Shown: piece by piece, positions 46,725 to 56,815 of the stretch
Layout of the letters: every line of letters starts with the position of its first letter
Numbering within the stretch: position 1 is the stretch's first letter
Assembly (NCBI GenBank): GCA_011009095.1
Contig: VTPC01091297.1
Span: forward strand, 133,948 to 197,947
Source of the DNA: Ignelater luminosus
Lineage: Eukaryota > Arthropoda > Insecta > Coleoptera > Elateridae
Length of the DNA stretch: 64,000 nt
Reading direction: 5' to 3'
The notes under the pieces: model-generated
Told to the model about the DNA's origin: nothing
The model's database searches: none
Seen by the model: only the letters and a program-made list of their open reading frames with translations
Position numbers and translations under genes: made by a program

Positions 46725-47832
46725 AAGGGTGAACACGCCGAAATCGGGACATTTCATTGATATGATTTTAAGTTTAACAGGTAGGGAGTTGCAGATTTGG
46801 AAATAATTACTCAGTATGCAGACGATTAAAAGCTGGCCATTGCGTTTTGTTTAATGTAATAGTTGTCAAAAGGTCAACAGCAGAATTGGAACAAAGTAAA
46901 TGGATTTTGCACATCCTTCAATGAAAATTCGGATCTTAGTGTACGTGGACTTGCTCAAAAGGTAAAGTTTTAAAAAACTTCAGAGAACGTCTCACTATTG
47001 AGAGGGAGGCAGGTAGTGGTGGTAAGCAGAGAGCTTTTTAGCCTGACAAAAAACACAAAGTTCGACAGTTGTTTGCGATCAATCCGAACATTTCCACGCA
47101 AGATGTAGCGAAGAAAGCGAAAATGCCACAGGTTTACGTCCAAAAGGTAAAAAAAGCAAGCTGGACTTAAAAGTTACAGAGCACAATTTCCTTCAGATCG
47201 GGATGCAAGACAAAATTTTAATTGGTAGACAAGATATTTAGGAGCATTGTAAGACGAAGAGTTCCCAAAGAGATTTGTCGTTTAGCAAGCGATTTGTTCT
47301 TGCAGCCTGAAGATCAGAACGTTCATGTCTACAGGAACGATAAATTCAGAAATGTACATGAAGAAATGCTTAGAAAAACGTGTTTTGCCATTTCTAAATC
47401 AACAAACATCAAACCACCCTTCTGGCTAGACCTTGCAACCTGCCACTACTCCAATGATGTTAAAAAGTGGTAACAAGATAACGACGTTAATTACGTTCCG
47501 AAAGAGTACAATTCACCAAACTTCAGCTTATCGAACAGTGCTGGTCGATTTTTGAAAGAAATTTTGGAGAAAACAGTCGAAGTTGCTCAGACGCAAGAAG
47601 ATTTTCGGCGTAAGTAGATAGCAGCCTCAAAGAACTTTTACAAAAACTTATGAGCCGCGTAAGAAATAAAGTACGTTCAGCAGAGTAGAGTGTAAATGCA
47701 GAGTAACGGAAACCAATTTTTGATTGTTACAGTAGTGTACGATTTTTAAATAAGTTAGGTTAAATTTTTATATCTTATTGGGTTTAAATTACGAGAGGTT
47801 CTTAGTGCTCTGATTTTGGCGTGTTCACCCTT
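46725..47832 (+). mobile_element. Tc1/mariner-superfamily element, shortened, DD37E-like
   Basis: The ends match as inverted repeats: AAGGGTGAACACGCCGAAAT on the left against AAGGGTGAACACGCCAAAAT on the right read inward. TA flanks both (46723-46724 and 47833-47834). At 1108 bp it is shorter than a complete element of its kind, and the transposase inside lacks its central part and carries stops. Confidence 0.9.
46905..47620 (+). pseudogene. Broken transposase of the DD37E-like element
   Basis: The order seen is an N-terminal helix-turn-helix (SDLSVRGLAQKV, then RQLFAINPNISTQDVAKKAK), then a stretch KIFRSIVRRRVPKEICRLAS (about 47229-47288), then PPFWLDLATCHYSNDVKKW (47415-47471) ending in a stop, then DNDVNYVPKEYNSPNFS (about 47479-47530) and KEILEKTVEVAQTQEDFRR. 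The FWxDLAxCHY...NNVNxVPKExNPPN block fits a Tc1/mariner branch with about 37 residues between the last two catalytic positions (the mosquito-type DD37E group, from memory). The first catalytic Asp region is missing, apparently by deletion, and the PIE motif with the last acidic residue is scrambled. It is non-functional. Confidence 0.8.
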
Positions 47833-47834
47833 TA

Positions 47835-49551
47835 ATTAGCAACCGCGGTGGATATAAATTTCCAAAGACCTTGAGGAAGTAAGCCGAATTTTGATAATTT
47901 AATAAATGTACAATTGATTACCAAATTGTAATTGTAGAAATTGAAATAACTTAATTAAGATGCAAAGAAAATCAAGGCGTTGCAAATCCAAGACTTTTCT
48001 CAATTTAATTAATATTTACGTATATAGTAGCTGCCTACTACTACTACTTGTTAGCAGAGGATTAATTAAGTTTAAACGTATTGCACTTAAAACATCGCCG
48101 CTCATACATAAAGAGGTTCTCGAGCAAGGAGTTTCTAAATTTATTTGCCAAATTTATACTGTAATCTTTTAAGTTTGTGTGTATAAAATGAAAATACTAG
48201 CCCTGCAGCAAGCTAGACGCAATCACCTGATTATTGAGTTTCAGCATCCAGTTCGAAATATAAAACTAATAATCTTTTTGTATGAAAAGCGGTTTTTAAT
48301 TTATTTTATGCGTTTTATATTTGAAAATATTTTATAGCTCTTCCCTTTTATGTTTTAACAAATTTCAACGGTCGATATAGTCCAAATTAATAGTAGTTGG
48401 AATAGCAATTTCGAGTAATTATAAAACGAAACAATCTGTTGTTGTCCATCATTTGTTATTATATTCGTTTTAGTATCCAAAAATGACGTTACATAGGCGG
48501 CACGATCTCTGTTTATGCCCTAATAACATTGTATATATGTTTACAATAATATTAGTCTAGCCACTATAGGAGGGTTAATACAGTAGTACGTATTAATATG
48601 AAGCATCCTGCATGCATTAAAGCCATATCAATCAAACTGCATTGTATGTATTAACAGAACAATATCATTAAGTTATTTCAGGATACTGATACACTGTAAG
48701 TAATTGAATTTCAGCACATACATCGATGTTGAAAGGCCGCTTTTTTGCTTTTCAGCGAGTTTTACGTTTCTCGATTAAATTTCACGTAAAAACTAGAAAT
48801 GATACTGAAAATTTTATACCAACACAGAATGTTTTTATTTTTCCTAAGAAGAAAAGTTTTTGAATCTAAGACAATTTCAGAAATAGGACTGTTATGACAA
48901 ATTGGAAAAAGCTCGCGTGAAGAGCCCTTCAGAACAACATATATCGAACAGCTGGAAAGCTCTTGTCGTTCACTCACACATAATAAAAAAATGCGAGCAG
49001 TTTTCTTTATTTATTTTTCCCCTTTTTTCATTTTACATTTCATTTCATCTTACCCATTATGCCGCTTTTCGGGTTCAGTTTAAAAGCAAACAGAATATAG
49101 CTAAACAAAGAGTTAGAAATTTTCCATTACTAGGTCCTGATAAATAATACATAATAATATTCGAGATGAGTTTATTTATTGTTTACTGAATATTAATAAT
49201 GCGTTCTTTTGAACTTTGGGAATAATCAGATTTGAGAGAACACAAGGAACATAAGTCCTTTTATTATTAATGAGATGTTGAAGAGGAAATGCTGACATTG
49301 CAAATGTTACTTCTAATATGGCCGTTTAATTACAACAATTCCAAATTGATACTGTTGTCAAATTAGAATTGAGTTTATTCCTACTAAATGATTGCAGTTA
49401 AATGTTGGTGGTGTAATAGAGGCTATAATTAATTGTCTTGCCTATTAAATTACAGAGTTTCACTATGGAATTTATGAAAACGTTCATATAAAATGTATAA
49501 TGTGTTGTGTTTTAAATCAATAAAAGTGCGGTCTCTTTAAGATATAAAAAC
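47835..49551. other. AT-rich spacer
   Basis: No recognisable gene, repeat border or RNA. Short frames (47960-48172, 48762-48977, 48902-49147) show no known motif. Confidence 0.5.
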
Positions 49552-49553
49552 TA

Positions 49554-50858
49554 AAGGGTTTTCCAATAAGAGGTGTTATTTTGATATTCAAAGAAAAGTG
49601 CCATTTTTTAATATAAATGATCGGATGTTTATTTCATTATAAAGAGGAAGGTATGCCGTTAATAGTGGAAAATAACATCAGGCAAATGACCACCACGACC
49701 ACGCTTACAGGACAATATCCTTTTCATGAAATTTTCCATAACCAAATCGCAAAGTGGCTGCCCTATGTCCTCGATAGCCTCACGAATTCCATCTTTGAGG
49801 TCTTGAATCGACGCTGGGCTGTTGGCGTAGACCTTCTCTTTCACGTGGCCCCAAAGAAAGAAGTCGCAAGGTGTTAAATCACAAGATCTCGGTGGCCAAT
49901 TGTGATCACCTCTTCGAGAGATAACACGGTCCGGAAACTTTTTCCGTAAAAGATCAATGGTTTCGTTGCTTGTGTGGCACGTAGCGCCGTCTTGTTGAAA
50001 GTAAACGTTGTCCAGATCAATACCATCCAATTCCGGCCATAAAAAATCGTTAATCATCTCTCGATAGCGCAATCCAGTCACCGTAACTGTTGCTCCAGCC
50101 TCATTTTCGAAAAAGTAAGGTCCAATGACTCCGCCGGACCATAAACCGCACCAAACAGTCACACGTTGAGGATAGAGAGACTTTTCAACAATAACTCTTG
50201 GATTTTCTGAGCCCCAGATCCGACAATTTTGCTTGTTGACGAAGCCACCGAGGTGGAAATGGGCCTCATCACTCAAGATGATTTTTCGATGGAATTCTGG
50301 ATCATTTTCATGCATTTCAACGACCCAATCAGCAAAGACACGACGTTGTTGATGATCGGCCGGCTTGAGTTCTTGTGTTAACTGGACTTTATAAGCCTTA
50401 AGACCCAAATCTTTATGCAAAATACGGTGTAATGACGTTTGTGGAATGGCTAATTCCAAAGAACGACGAGGAATGGACAAACCTGGGTTTTCTTTAACAC
50501 TTTCGGCTACAACAGCAATATTCTCGGCTGTTCTTGAGCGACGTGCACGGGTTTTATTCTTCACATCACTAACTTGTCCCAAGAGCTCGAATTTTTTCAC
50601 CAATTTCTGTATTGCGGTCCGACAAGGTGCTTCACGGTGACCCAAAAATGTTCGAGTTTTACGAACCGTCTCTGCCAAATTTTCACCATTTTTATAGTGA
50701 ATTTTAATAATTTCAATGCGTTGTTGAAGCGTGTATCGTTCCATATTTATTAATGGCGTAGTTTCTACTTGTCAAATGTCAAAAAATGATAGCTTCAAAA
50801 GTGACATCTACCGAAATAGCGGGCTATTCAAAATAACACCTCTTATTGGAAAACCCTT
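49554..50858 (-). mobile_element. Complete DD41D Tc1/mariner-superfamily transposon
   Basis: The ends are identical over 31 bases (AAGGGTTTTCCAATAAGAGG and on), at 49554-49584 and 50828-50858, with TA on both sides (49552-49553 and 50859-50860). The 1305-bp element is filled by one uninterrupted minus-strand transposase gene. Perfect ends and an intact gene point to recent insertion. Confidence 0.95.
49659..50744 (-). CDS. Transposase, DD41D type, intact (361 residues)
   Basis: The protein starts MERYTLQQRIEIIKIHYKNG, a helix-turn-helix of the (E/Q)R..II..HY.NG type. A basic linker, KNKTRARRSRTAEN (62-75), precedes a second helix-turn-helix region ending TSLHRILHKDLGLKAYKVQL. The catalytic triad is visible: D159 (ILSDEAHFHLGG), D252 (FQQDGATCHTS) and D294 (DLTPCDFFLWGHVK), with 41 residues between the last two. 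That spacing and the WPPRSCDLTPCDFFLWG block fit the DD41D group (rosa-like/Visitor-like; subfamily uncertain). The tail, KRGRGGHLPDVIFHY, ends at a stop close to the left terminal repeat. The whole frame is open, so an active enzyme is plausible. Confidence 0.95.
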   Translation of the reverse strand: MERYTLQQRIEIIKIHYKNGENLAETVRKTRTFLGHREAPCRTAIQKLVKKFELLGQVSDVKNKTRARRSRTAENIAVVAESVKENPGLSIPRRSLELAIPQTSLHRILHKDLGLKAYKVQLTQELKPADHQQRRVFADWVVEMHENDPEFHRKIILSDEAHFHLGGFVNKQNCRIWGSENPRVIVEKSLYPQRVTVWCGLWSGGVIGPYFFENEAGATVTVTGLRYREMINDFLWPELDGIDLDNVYFQQDGATCHTSNETIDLLRKKFPDRVISRRGDHNWPPRSCDLTPCDFFLWGHVKEKVYANSPASIQDLKDGIREAIEDIGQPLCDLVMENFMKRILSCKRGRGGHLPDVIFHY

Positions 50859-50933
50859 TACAATACCGAAACATTTTTTACTTTAAAGAACGTTCTTTGA
50901 AATCAAATTCATAAAAAAAAATTGACGAATAGC

Positions 50934-51006
50934 AATTCGCATAGGAATCAAGCCTACAACCTTGGTACTCCGGACCAAAGCTCTAACCAATTGAGCTTGA
51001 TAGTTC
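50934..51006 (-). tRNA. tRNA-like pseudogene or tRNA-derived SINE head
   Basis: On the minus strand AGCTCAATTGGTTAGAGC forms a perfect D-arm and A box. TTGGT CCGGAGT ACCAA forms a 5-bp anticodon stem with a 7-base loop (anticodon position GGA, but C instead of T at position 33). GTAGG CTTGATT CCTAT forms a T-arm with one G-U pair and a changed B box. The acceptor stem does not pair. It is therefore not a functional tRNA and may be the head of a SINE. It shares part of its 3' sequence with 45531-45600. Confidence 0.55.
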
Positions 51007-52685
51007 TTCCTCTAGATACTTTTTTGTGAATTCTCCTTGCCTGTATAGATAGTTAAATATTGTCACCTATTTAAAATAAACAAAGGATGATACGAAATAA
51101 TACAGTAATAAGCTTAATGTACTGATCGAACACAACTAGGAAATATAATTTACAGCGAATTTCTGATGCTATTTGTTCGAAGTTAGACTCGAAGTATTTA
51201 AAATTATAAAATGAGAATGTTTATTATTATCGAACTCTTATACATCAAAAGATAACACCCGTCTATAGTGAAGAATGAGTAAACTAAATATTAATACAAA
51301 CAGTGCACTTAGATCAGTAGAGTTCTAAACAGTTGTCAGTAATGAAATAGGATTGCTTGTAGTATCAGGAATATCAGAAGTAACTATCTACTGCTTTGCA
51401 TTTCATGAGTAACATGGAAGCTATGGAAGCTTTGAGAATCTTTTTATGACTTTTAGAGTATAATAGTTCGAAATTGTACCATATTCAACTTGTAAAGGCA
51501 GGTGATGAATAGTAGATTTAAGTTGGTTTTCTTTCGATAAAAGAATAATTATGTCACCAACAGAACAAAAAAGGTTCTTTTGTGAAGATGTTTAAAAACT
51601 TTTTTGTAACCAATTCCTTCGTGATCTTAACATGAATTAGCAAAAGCCATCGTTGTTGCATGTTCTGACATTAAACTTATCTTAAGAACTGATGCTGATA
51701 CAGATACGGAGGAGAATAGAAAAAAATAGAGAGAGAGAGAGAGAGAGAGCATAAACTACTGCTTCTGAAATCAACCAACAAAAGAAATACCATAAACCTT
51801 CCCTTGCCTTATATTATTTGTAAACACTTTATTTGCTTAACTAATTGGTACAGTAGTGCCAGAACTCTACTAATTGTGTTGTAGAAAGTCCATTTTAGAC
51901 TTATTGAATTTTTATCGGAAGTTTTATTAATCAGGAGCGGTTTCTGCCAGGTGGCACAAAGCCCTCCCAAAATAGAATTAATTGCTATTAATGCAATTCA
52001 AGTTTATTTCAGTAATTTAATAGTTTGTATAATTAACCTCAATAGTAATACCTGACTCTATGCTGTCAGAAATTGTCAAGACAGACGCGCTTGAATTTGC
52101 CAATACTTACGTTTTTAAAGTGCACATGGCATGGCATGGTCTTGGAGAGCATAATAATACTTATAATACTCGTCACTCATTGCAGTTACAAGGTTACCTC
52201 CTGTTGCTATGCCAAACGTGAAAACACATTCGCCACGTGATGTTCAGTATGCTCTGAAGTGTTTACGGTTGTACGCGTTCGAATTTTTTTTAAACCATGA
52301 ATTTCGTGTCTTACATTTTAAATAACAGACAACAGAACTATGGGGAAAATAACTATAAAGAATTTAGGAATTCCAGAATTAGATAGTTTAGGAAACGGTA
52401 AAACAAGAAAATTAACAGATATTTTAACAAAGAAAAAATAATGGTAATAATAATCAAGATATAAACAATTTGAGATTTATTTCTCTAATTGTCTTATTGT
52501 CACAAATATTCCTATTGTAATATAATTTGTCTTGCAGATAGGCAACTTCTTTTACACGATTTTTTGGCCTATCTATTTTTGCTTTTCTACAGTAACAGAA
52601 AGTTTAATTACGTTTTTGATGTAATATGTGAAAGAAGAGGTCCAAAGGAAAGTCTATGATTTAATTATTTTTTTCTTAAATACAC
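51007..52685. other. AT-rich spacer with a GA microsatellite
   Basis: A run of about ten GA units lies at about 51731-51749. No other feature is recognised. Confidence 0.5.
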
Positions 52686-52793
52686 TACTCTCAGAGTAAT
52701 AAGTCTTAACCCCTCACTTTCAAGGCTTGTATCTCGAAAACCGCAGGGCCAATTTTTGTGATAGTTGTACAACCTCTCTGAAAAGTTGGTGTA

Positions 52794-54085
52794 CGAGGGC
52801 GGTTCAATAAGTACCCGTGTTAGAAATGAAGACACAATTTTTTTCAAAAATTTTTTTTTTATTTTTTAACATGGTCTCCTTTTAGAAATATACACTTCTC
52901 CCAACGTTCCTGCCATTTTTTTAACCCCTCCAAAAAATAGGATTTGTCGAACTCTCCAAAATACGCCTCTCTCGGCGATGACTTCCTCGTTTGAGCTAAA
53001 TTTTTTTCCCGCGAGCCATTTCTTCATGTTAGGAAACAAGAAAAAGTCGCAGGGAGCCAGATCGGGTGAATACGGGGGGTGCGGCAGCAATTCATAACGC
53101 AATTCGTGCAGTTTGGCGGCGACAACTCCGGATGAATGTGCTGGTGCGTTATCGTGGTGAAACAGCACCTTCTTTTTCGCCAAATGCGGCCGTGTCTCCT
53201 TCAATTTTTTGTCGAAGCTGTCTAATAACTCACTGTAGTATTGTCCAGTGATCGTTCTTCCTTTTTCTAAAAAATCCATGAGGATGACGCCGTTCGCATC
53301 CCAAAAAATCGTCTCCATGACCTTTCCGGCCGATGGAACCATCTTCGCCTTCTTTGGAGCAGATTCACCGGGAGAAATCCATTGTTTTGATTGTTGCTTA
53401 GTTTCTGGTGTGTAATGATGAATCCAGGTTTCATCAACGGTGACAACTCGACGCAAAAACTCCTTCGGATTTCGCTTAAATTGCTCCAAACACTGCTTCG
53501 AAGTTAACAGCCGCATCCGCTTGTTGTCCACCGTTAGCAATCGCGGCACCCATCGCGCCGACAATTTTTTCATTGCCAACTTATCATGTAAAATATTAAT
53601 TGCTGTTCCGGTCGACACACCTACGGCCTCTGCTACTTCACGCACTTTCGTTCGTCGATCAGCGAGAATCATGTCGTGGACTTTTTGAACGATTTCCTCG
53701 GTAACCACGTCTGCCGGGCGTCCTGGTCGCTCCTCATCAAAAACGGATGTTCGCCCACGTTTAAATTCGTTGAACCAATATCTAACTGTGGTCATAGATG
53801 GCGAAGTGTCCCCATAAACAGCATCCAACTTTGCTTTTATCTCCTCGCATTTTTTCCCATCCAAAAACAGAAAGCGAATTACCGAACGATACTGCTCTTT
53901 TTCCATCTTAGCTAAAATCACGAAACACGTTTTACTCAAATGGCTGTTAAATCCAAACTAACCTATCAATCAGTCTGCAATTTGTTATACCGTCGTTTGA
54001 TAGATGGCAGCACACGATGATAACACCAACTTCCTTCAGGAACGCCTTCTGTCGTCAAACACGGGTACTTACTGAACCGCTCTCG
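52794..54085 (-). mobile_element. mariner (DD34D) transposon, nearly intact
   Basis: The ends CGAGGGCGGTTCAATAAGTA (left) and CGAGAGCGGTTCAGTAAGTA (right, read inward), continuing CCCGTGTT, match with two differences over 28 bases. TA flanks both sides (52792-52793, 54086-54087). The size, 1292 bp, is normal for mariner. It sits inside the larger element 52688-55215, 106 bases from that element's left end. Confidence 0.95.
52866..53939 (-). CDS. mariner transposase, DD34D, with a frameshifted C terminus
   Basis: The frame has 357 codons; the family's usual start is probably MEKEQYRSVIRFLF at residue 12 rather than the first ATG. The order is helix-turn-helix with YWFNEFKRGRTSVFDEERPG, the linker GRPAD, a second helix-turn-helix, WVPRLLTVDNKR (130-141), then D169 (VTVDETWIHHY), D263 (HHDNAPAHS) and D298 (YSPDLAPCDFFLFP), with 34 residues between the last two. 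After EEVIAE (about residue 323, near 52972) the frame departs from the family. The next phase over would read AYFGEFDKSYFLEGLKK and WQERWEKC, so a small deletion has shifted the last ~35 codons. The catalytic core is intact but the protein is probably impaired. The pattern is closest to the irritans-like subfamily, from memory. Confidence 0.92.
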   Translation of the reverse strand: MSKTCFVILAKMEKEQYRSVIRFLFLDGKKCEEIKAKLDAVYGDTSPSMTTVRYWFNEFKRGRTSVFDEERPGRPADVVTEEIVQKVHDMILADRRTKVREVAEAVGVSTGTAINILHDKLAMKKLSARWVPRLLTVDNKRMRLLTSKQCLEQFKRNPKEFLRRVVTVDETWIHHYTPETKQQSKQWISPGESAPKKAKMVPSAGKVMETIFWDANGVILMDFLEKGRTITGQYYSELLDSFDKKLKETRPHLAKKKVLFHHDNAPAHSSGVVAAKLHELRYELLPHPPYSPDLAPCDFFLFPNMKKWLAGKKFSSNEEVIAERGVFWRVRQILFFGGVKKMAGTLGEVYISKRRPC

Positions 54086-55217
54086 TATATAGTATTTTAA
54101 TTACTTTACTTAATCTGTTTTTTATACAATAAAAGTAAAGTCGCCACAATTCGTTATGGTATTGTAGGAAGTGATTTTTTTTGTACATGATAAAGTTAAA
54201 TTATTGAATAATAATTGTTTAATTACTTTGTTCAAATTATATTTATTTTGTTATTGTCAGTTAAATTGTTGTTATTTATCAGAGAGAGATACGCGTAATC
54301 ACGCAAACCGCACTGAAGACCATGGCTAGCGGTGAGCGGCAACGGCATACGTATGTAACATACAACAGCCGATAACACAATTGTTAGTATTTCTTATACC
54401 GCCTCATAATAATTGTAGGCTCTTTACCATATGTTTATAGCAACGTCACAGTATAAAAACCTTACGGAATCAGTACGTTCACTGAGATAAAAATTTTGTT
54501 ACGTGTTTTTCGACGCGTGGTGACTATGCACTGAACAAAATTCAGTAAACAGTTGTTGTGTTGAATCTTGCAAAAACCACACTAACGCCTCGTACGCCTA
54601 CGCAAGCTGCGCGTGGTGACAATGTGCAATAAAAATTTTGAACACAAACATCAAAGACGCCGACAACAAATGAAATTACTGATTCCATAAGGTTTCTATA
54701 CTGTGGCAACGTCCTGTTCGTCGCTATTGTCCGCTTACCCTTACGGCGTACTCTTTCTCGCAAAACATTTAATTCGTCTAGCCCTTAAAGATTATTATTT
54801 TGAATAATCGTTTGTTTTTCTTTGTGGCAAGTAGCAAGAATTTTTTAAATATCTTTTCAAATAAGTGAACTGTAGTGGGGTACGATTTTTCATCATAACT
54901 TTATTCTTAACTAACAAAATAGCAGGTAGTATAAGGTCCACTCTTTCATATATGTAAGAATTTTTTTTAGATGAATACTTTTTTATCAATTAATTTTTGG
55001 ATGCAGGTATTCTTAAAATACGTGCGAAAAGTCGGATTTTTCCGAACATATTTTGCCCTAATAAATAAACGCCTATCTGGAAAATTATGAAGTTACATAC
55101 GCTTACGCAGAAATAAATTACCTTTAAAATCAAATTTGTGTGGTCAAAATCCGTTGGATAGGTTTTGAGATACGAGCCCTCAAATTGGGGGGGTCAAGAC
55201 TTATTACTCTGAGAATA

Positions 55218-55913
55218 GATTCTGCGCAAATTTAGTTTATTTAGAAAAGAACTTAATTTAATCACAGGCATGCCTTTAGATCTCTTCTTTCTAGTATATC
55301 GAATACGTAATTAAATCTTCTACCAGTAATCGTCAGCTTTGTTTCGAAAATTACAGTAAAAGCGTAAAGATCAGTTTGATGACCCCGCAAGTAAATCTAG
55401 AAGTATTCATAACACCGAAGAGTCAAACTCCTCTAAAAGAAGTTACCTAACTACAAGAGGAATTTGCATTACAGTGGAAGATAATATTGACAATCGTATT
55501 TGCTTCGCATCTAGTCTTACATAAAATTGTGGTCGTTTCCTACCACTGTTTAACTTGTAGTCAAACATGCACAGTGTTAAAAAATATAATTTAGACTGTC
55601 CTATCTTCGTGCCTGCTCACCTGTAGCTGATGCTCATTACAAGAAGTATTAACTGTGAAGTCCAAGCGTCTCTGCGCTCTGATATTAATTGGTTGTTATA
55701 GTTACATGATTTTCTTGCGGTTTAGTCCTTGGTACTTCTTTATGTATTTAAATAGAATCTGTTTTTTCTCCTTGACTGTTTGTACTCGTTTTTGCAATGC
55801 TCTCCGATTACCTATTGTAATTCTGAACGAACTTGTTAACACCGTTTTAGGGTGCAAAGTATAAAAAGCATAATCGATGTTTACTTTTTGTCCTTTTAGT
55901 AGCATTCTCATTC
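55218..55913. other. AT-rich spacer
   Basis: No gene or repeat is recognised between the 52688-55215 element and the next mariner. Confidence 0.5.
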
Positions 55914-55915
55914 TA

Positions 55916-56813
55916 CGAGGTGTGTGAGAAAAGTAATGAGACTGGCAACACTGCGGGAGATCTGGCAACGTTGTGTCTACCGGCCTGTGCTAAACCGGTT
56001 TGTTTATCGCTTCCACTTCCTCAGTCCGAGTTACAACTCCGTACAGCTAACACATTATTTTTGACAGCGCCATCAGTGAAGTTGTGTTTTTGTTGTGTGT
56101 TACAGAAATGGAGTATCGGAATTTAGAGCAACGTTGTGCAATAAAGTTTTGTGTTAAACTTGGTGAATCCGCGAGTGTGACTTTTGAAAAGTTGAAACAG
56201 GTCTATGGAGAACAGTGCTTATCAAGAGCACAAGTTTTCCGCTGGCACAAATTGTTTTTGGACGGCCGAGAACACGTTGAAGATGAACCTCGCTCAGGGA
56301 GACTTTCAACTTCAAAAACTGACGAAAACGTTGAACGTGTGAGGGCTCTTGTGAGATCAGACCGTCGTTTATCAATAAGGATGATGAGTGAACAGTTAGA
56401 TTTAAACACTTTTACCGTGCATCAAATTTTGACAGACATCACGACAATGCTCCGTGTCACACAGCAATTTCCATCAGTGAATTTTTGACCTCAAAACGCA
56501 TTACTGTTGTTCCTCATCCCCCCTATTCAACTGATTTGAGTCTTTGTGACTTTTTCCTTTTCCCGAAATTGAAACATGTCCTAAAAGGACGTCATTTTGG
56601 AACTCTGGAGAACATTCAAAAGACTGTGACCGACCAGTTAAAAGCCATACCAGTTGAAGACTTCCAGCGCTGCTACCAAGAGTGGGAACAACGACTCCGC
56701 CGGTGTATAGCTGCCCAAGGGAACTACTTTGAAGGGGATAACATTGTTGTTTGAAAAAAATAAAAACTTTGGTTAGTATGAAATCAGTCTCATTACTTTT
56801 CTCACATACCTCA
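55916..56813 (+). mobile_element. Internally deleted mariner (DD34D)
   Basis: The ends CGAGGTGTGTGAGAAAAGTA (left) and TGAGGTATGTGAGAAAAGTA (right, read inward), continuing ATGAGACTG, are an inverted pair. TA flanks both (55914-55915, 56814-56815). The length, 898 bp, is about 390 bp short of a full mariner, which fits the gap seen in the transposase. This is a typical deletion derivative that may still be mobilised in trans. Confidence 0.93.
56108..56754 (+). pseudogene. mariner transposase with its middle deleted
   Basis: The front (56108-56434) reads MEYRNLEQRCAIKFCVKLGE, then QVFRWHKLFLDGREHVEDEP and RSGRLSTSKTDENVERVR, ending SEQLDLNTFTVHQILT. The back (from 56437, another frame) reads HHDNAPCHTAISISEFLTSK, RITVVPHPPYSTDLSLCDFF and LFPKLKHVLKGRHFG, to the natural stop at 56752-56754. 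The two catalytic Asp of the back half keep the DD34D spacing. The segment from after the second helix-turn-helix to just before HHDN, including the first catalytic Asp, is gone, and the junction near 56435 is out of frame. It cannot encode an active enzyme. Confidence 0.92.
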
Positions 56814-56815
56814 TA

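Larger units (their letters stand above)
52688..55215. mobile_element. TA-flanked inverted-repeat element that contains a mariner
   Basis: The left end at about 52688 (CTCTCAGAGTAATAAGTCTT, then A ACCCC) matches the right end read inward from 55215 (TTCTCAGAGTAATAAGTCTT, then G ACCCC). A second shared block follows, with CTTGTATCTCGAAAAC on the left against CTCGTATCTCAAAACC on the right. TA flanks both sides (52686-52687, 55216-55217). Without the mariner (52794-54085) the element would be about 1.2 kb. Its right part includes a CpG-containing core with its own inverted repeat (54441-54474 / 54678-54711). No transposase of its own was seen; the superfamily is uncertain. Confidence 0.68.

Noticed and set aside
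49617-50640. Plus-strand frames opposite the DD41D transposase
   Set aside because: They are antisense shadows of the intact gene.
50934-51006. A functional tRNA gene (apparent anticodon GGA, minus strand)
   Set aside because: The acceptor stem does not pair, position 33 is C, the B box is altered, and a serine tRNA would need a long variable arm.
53066-53915. Plus-strand open frames opposite the mariner transposase
   Set aside because: They are antisense shadows of the minus-strand gene.
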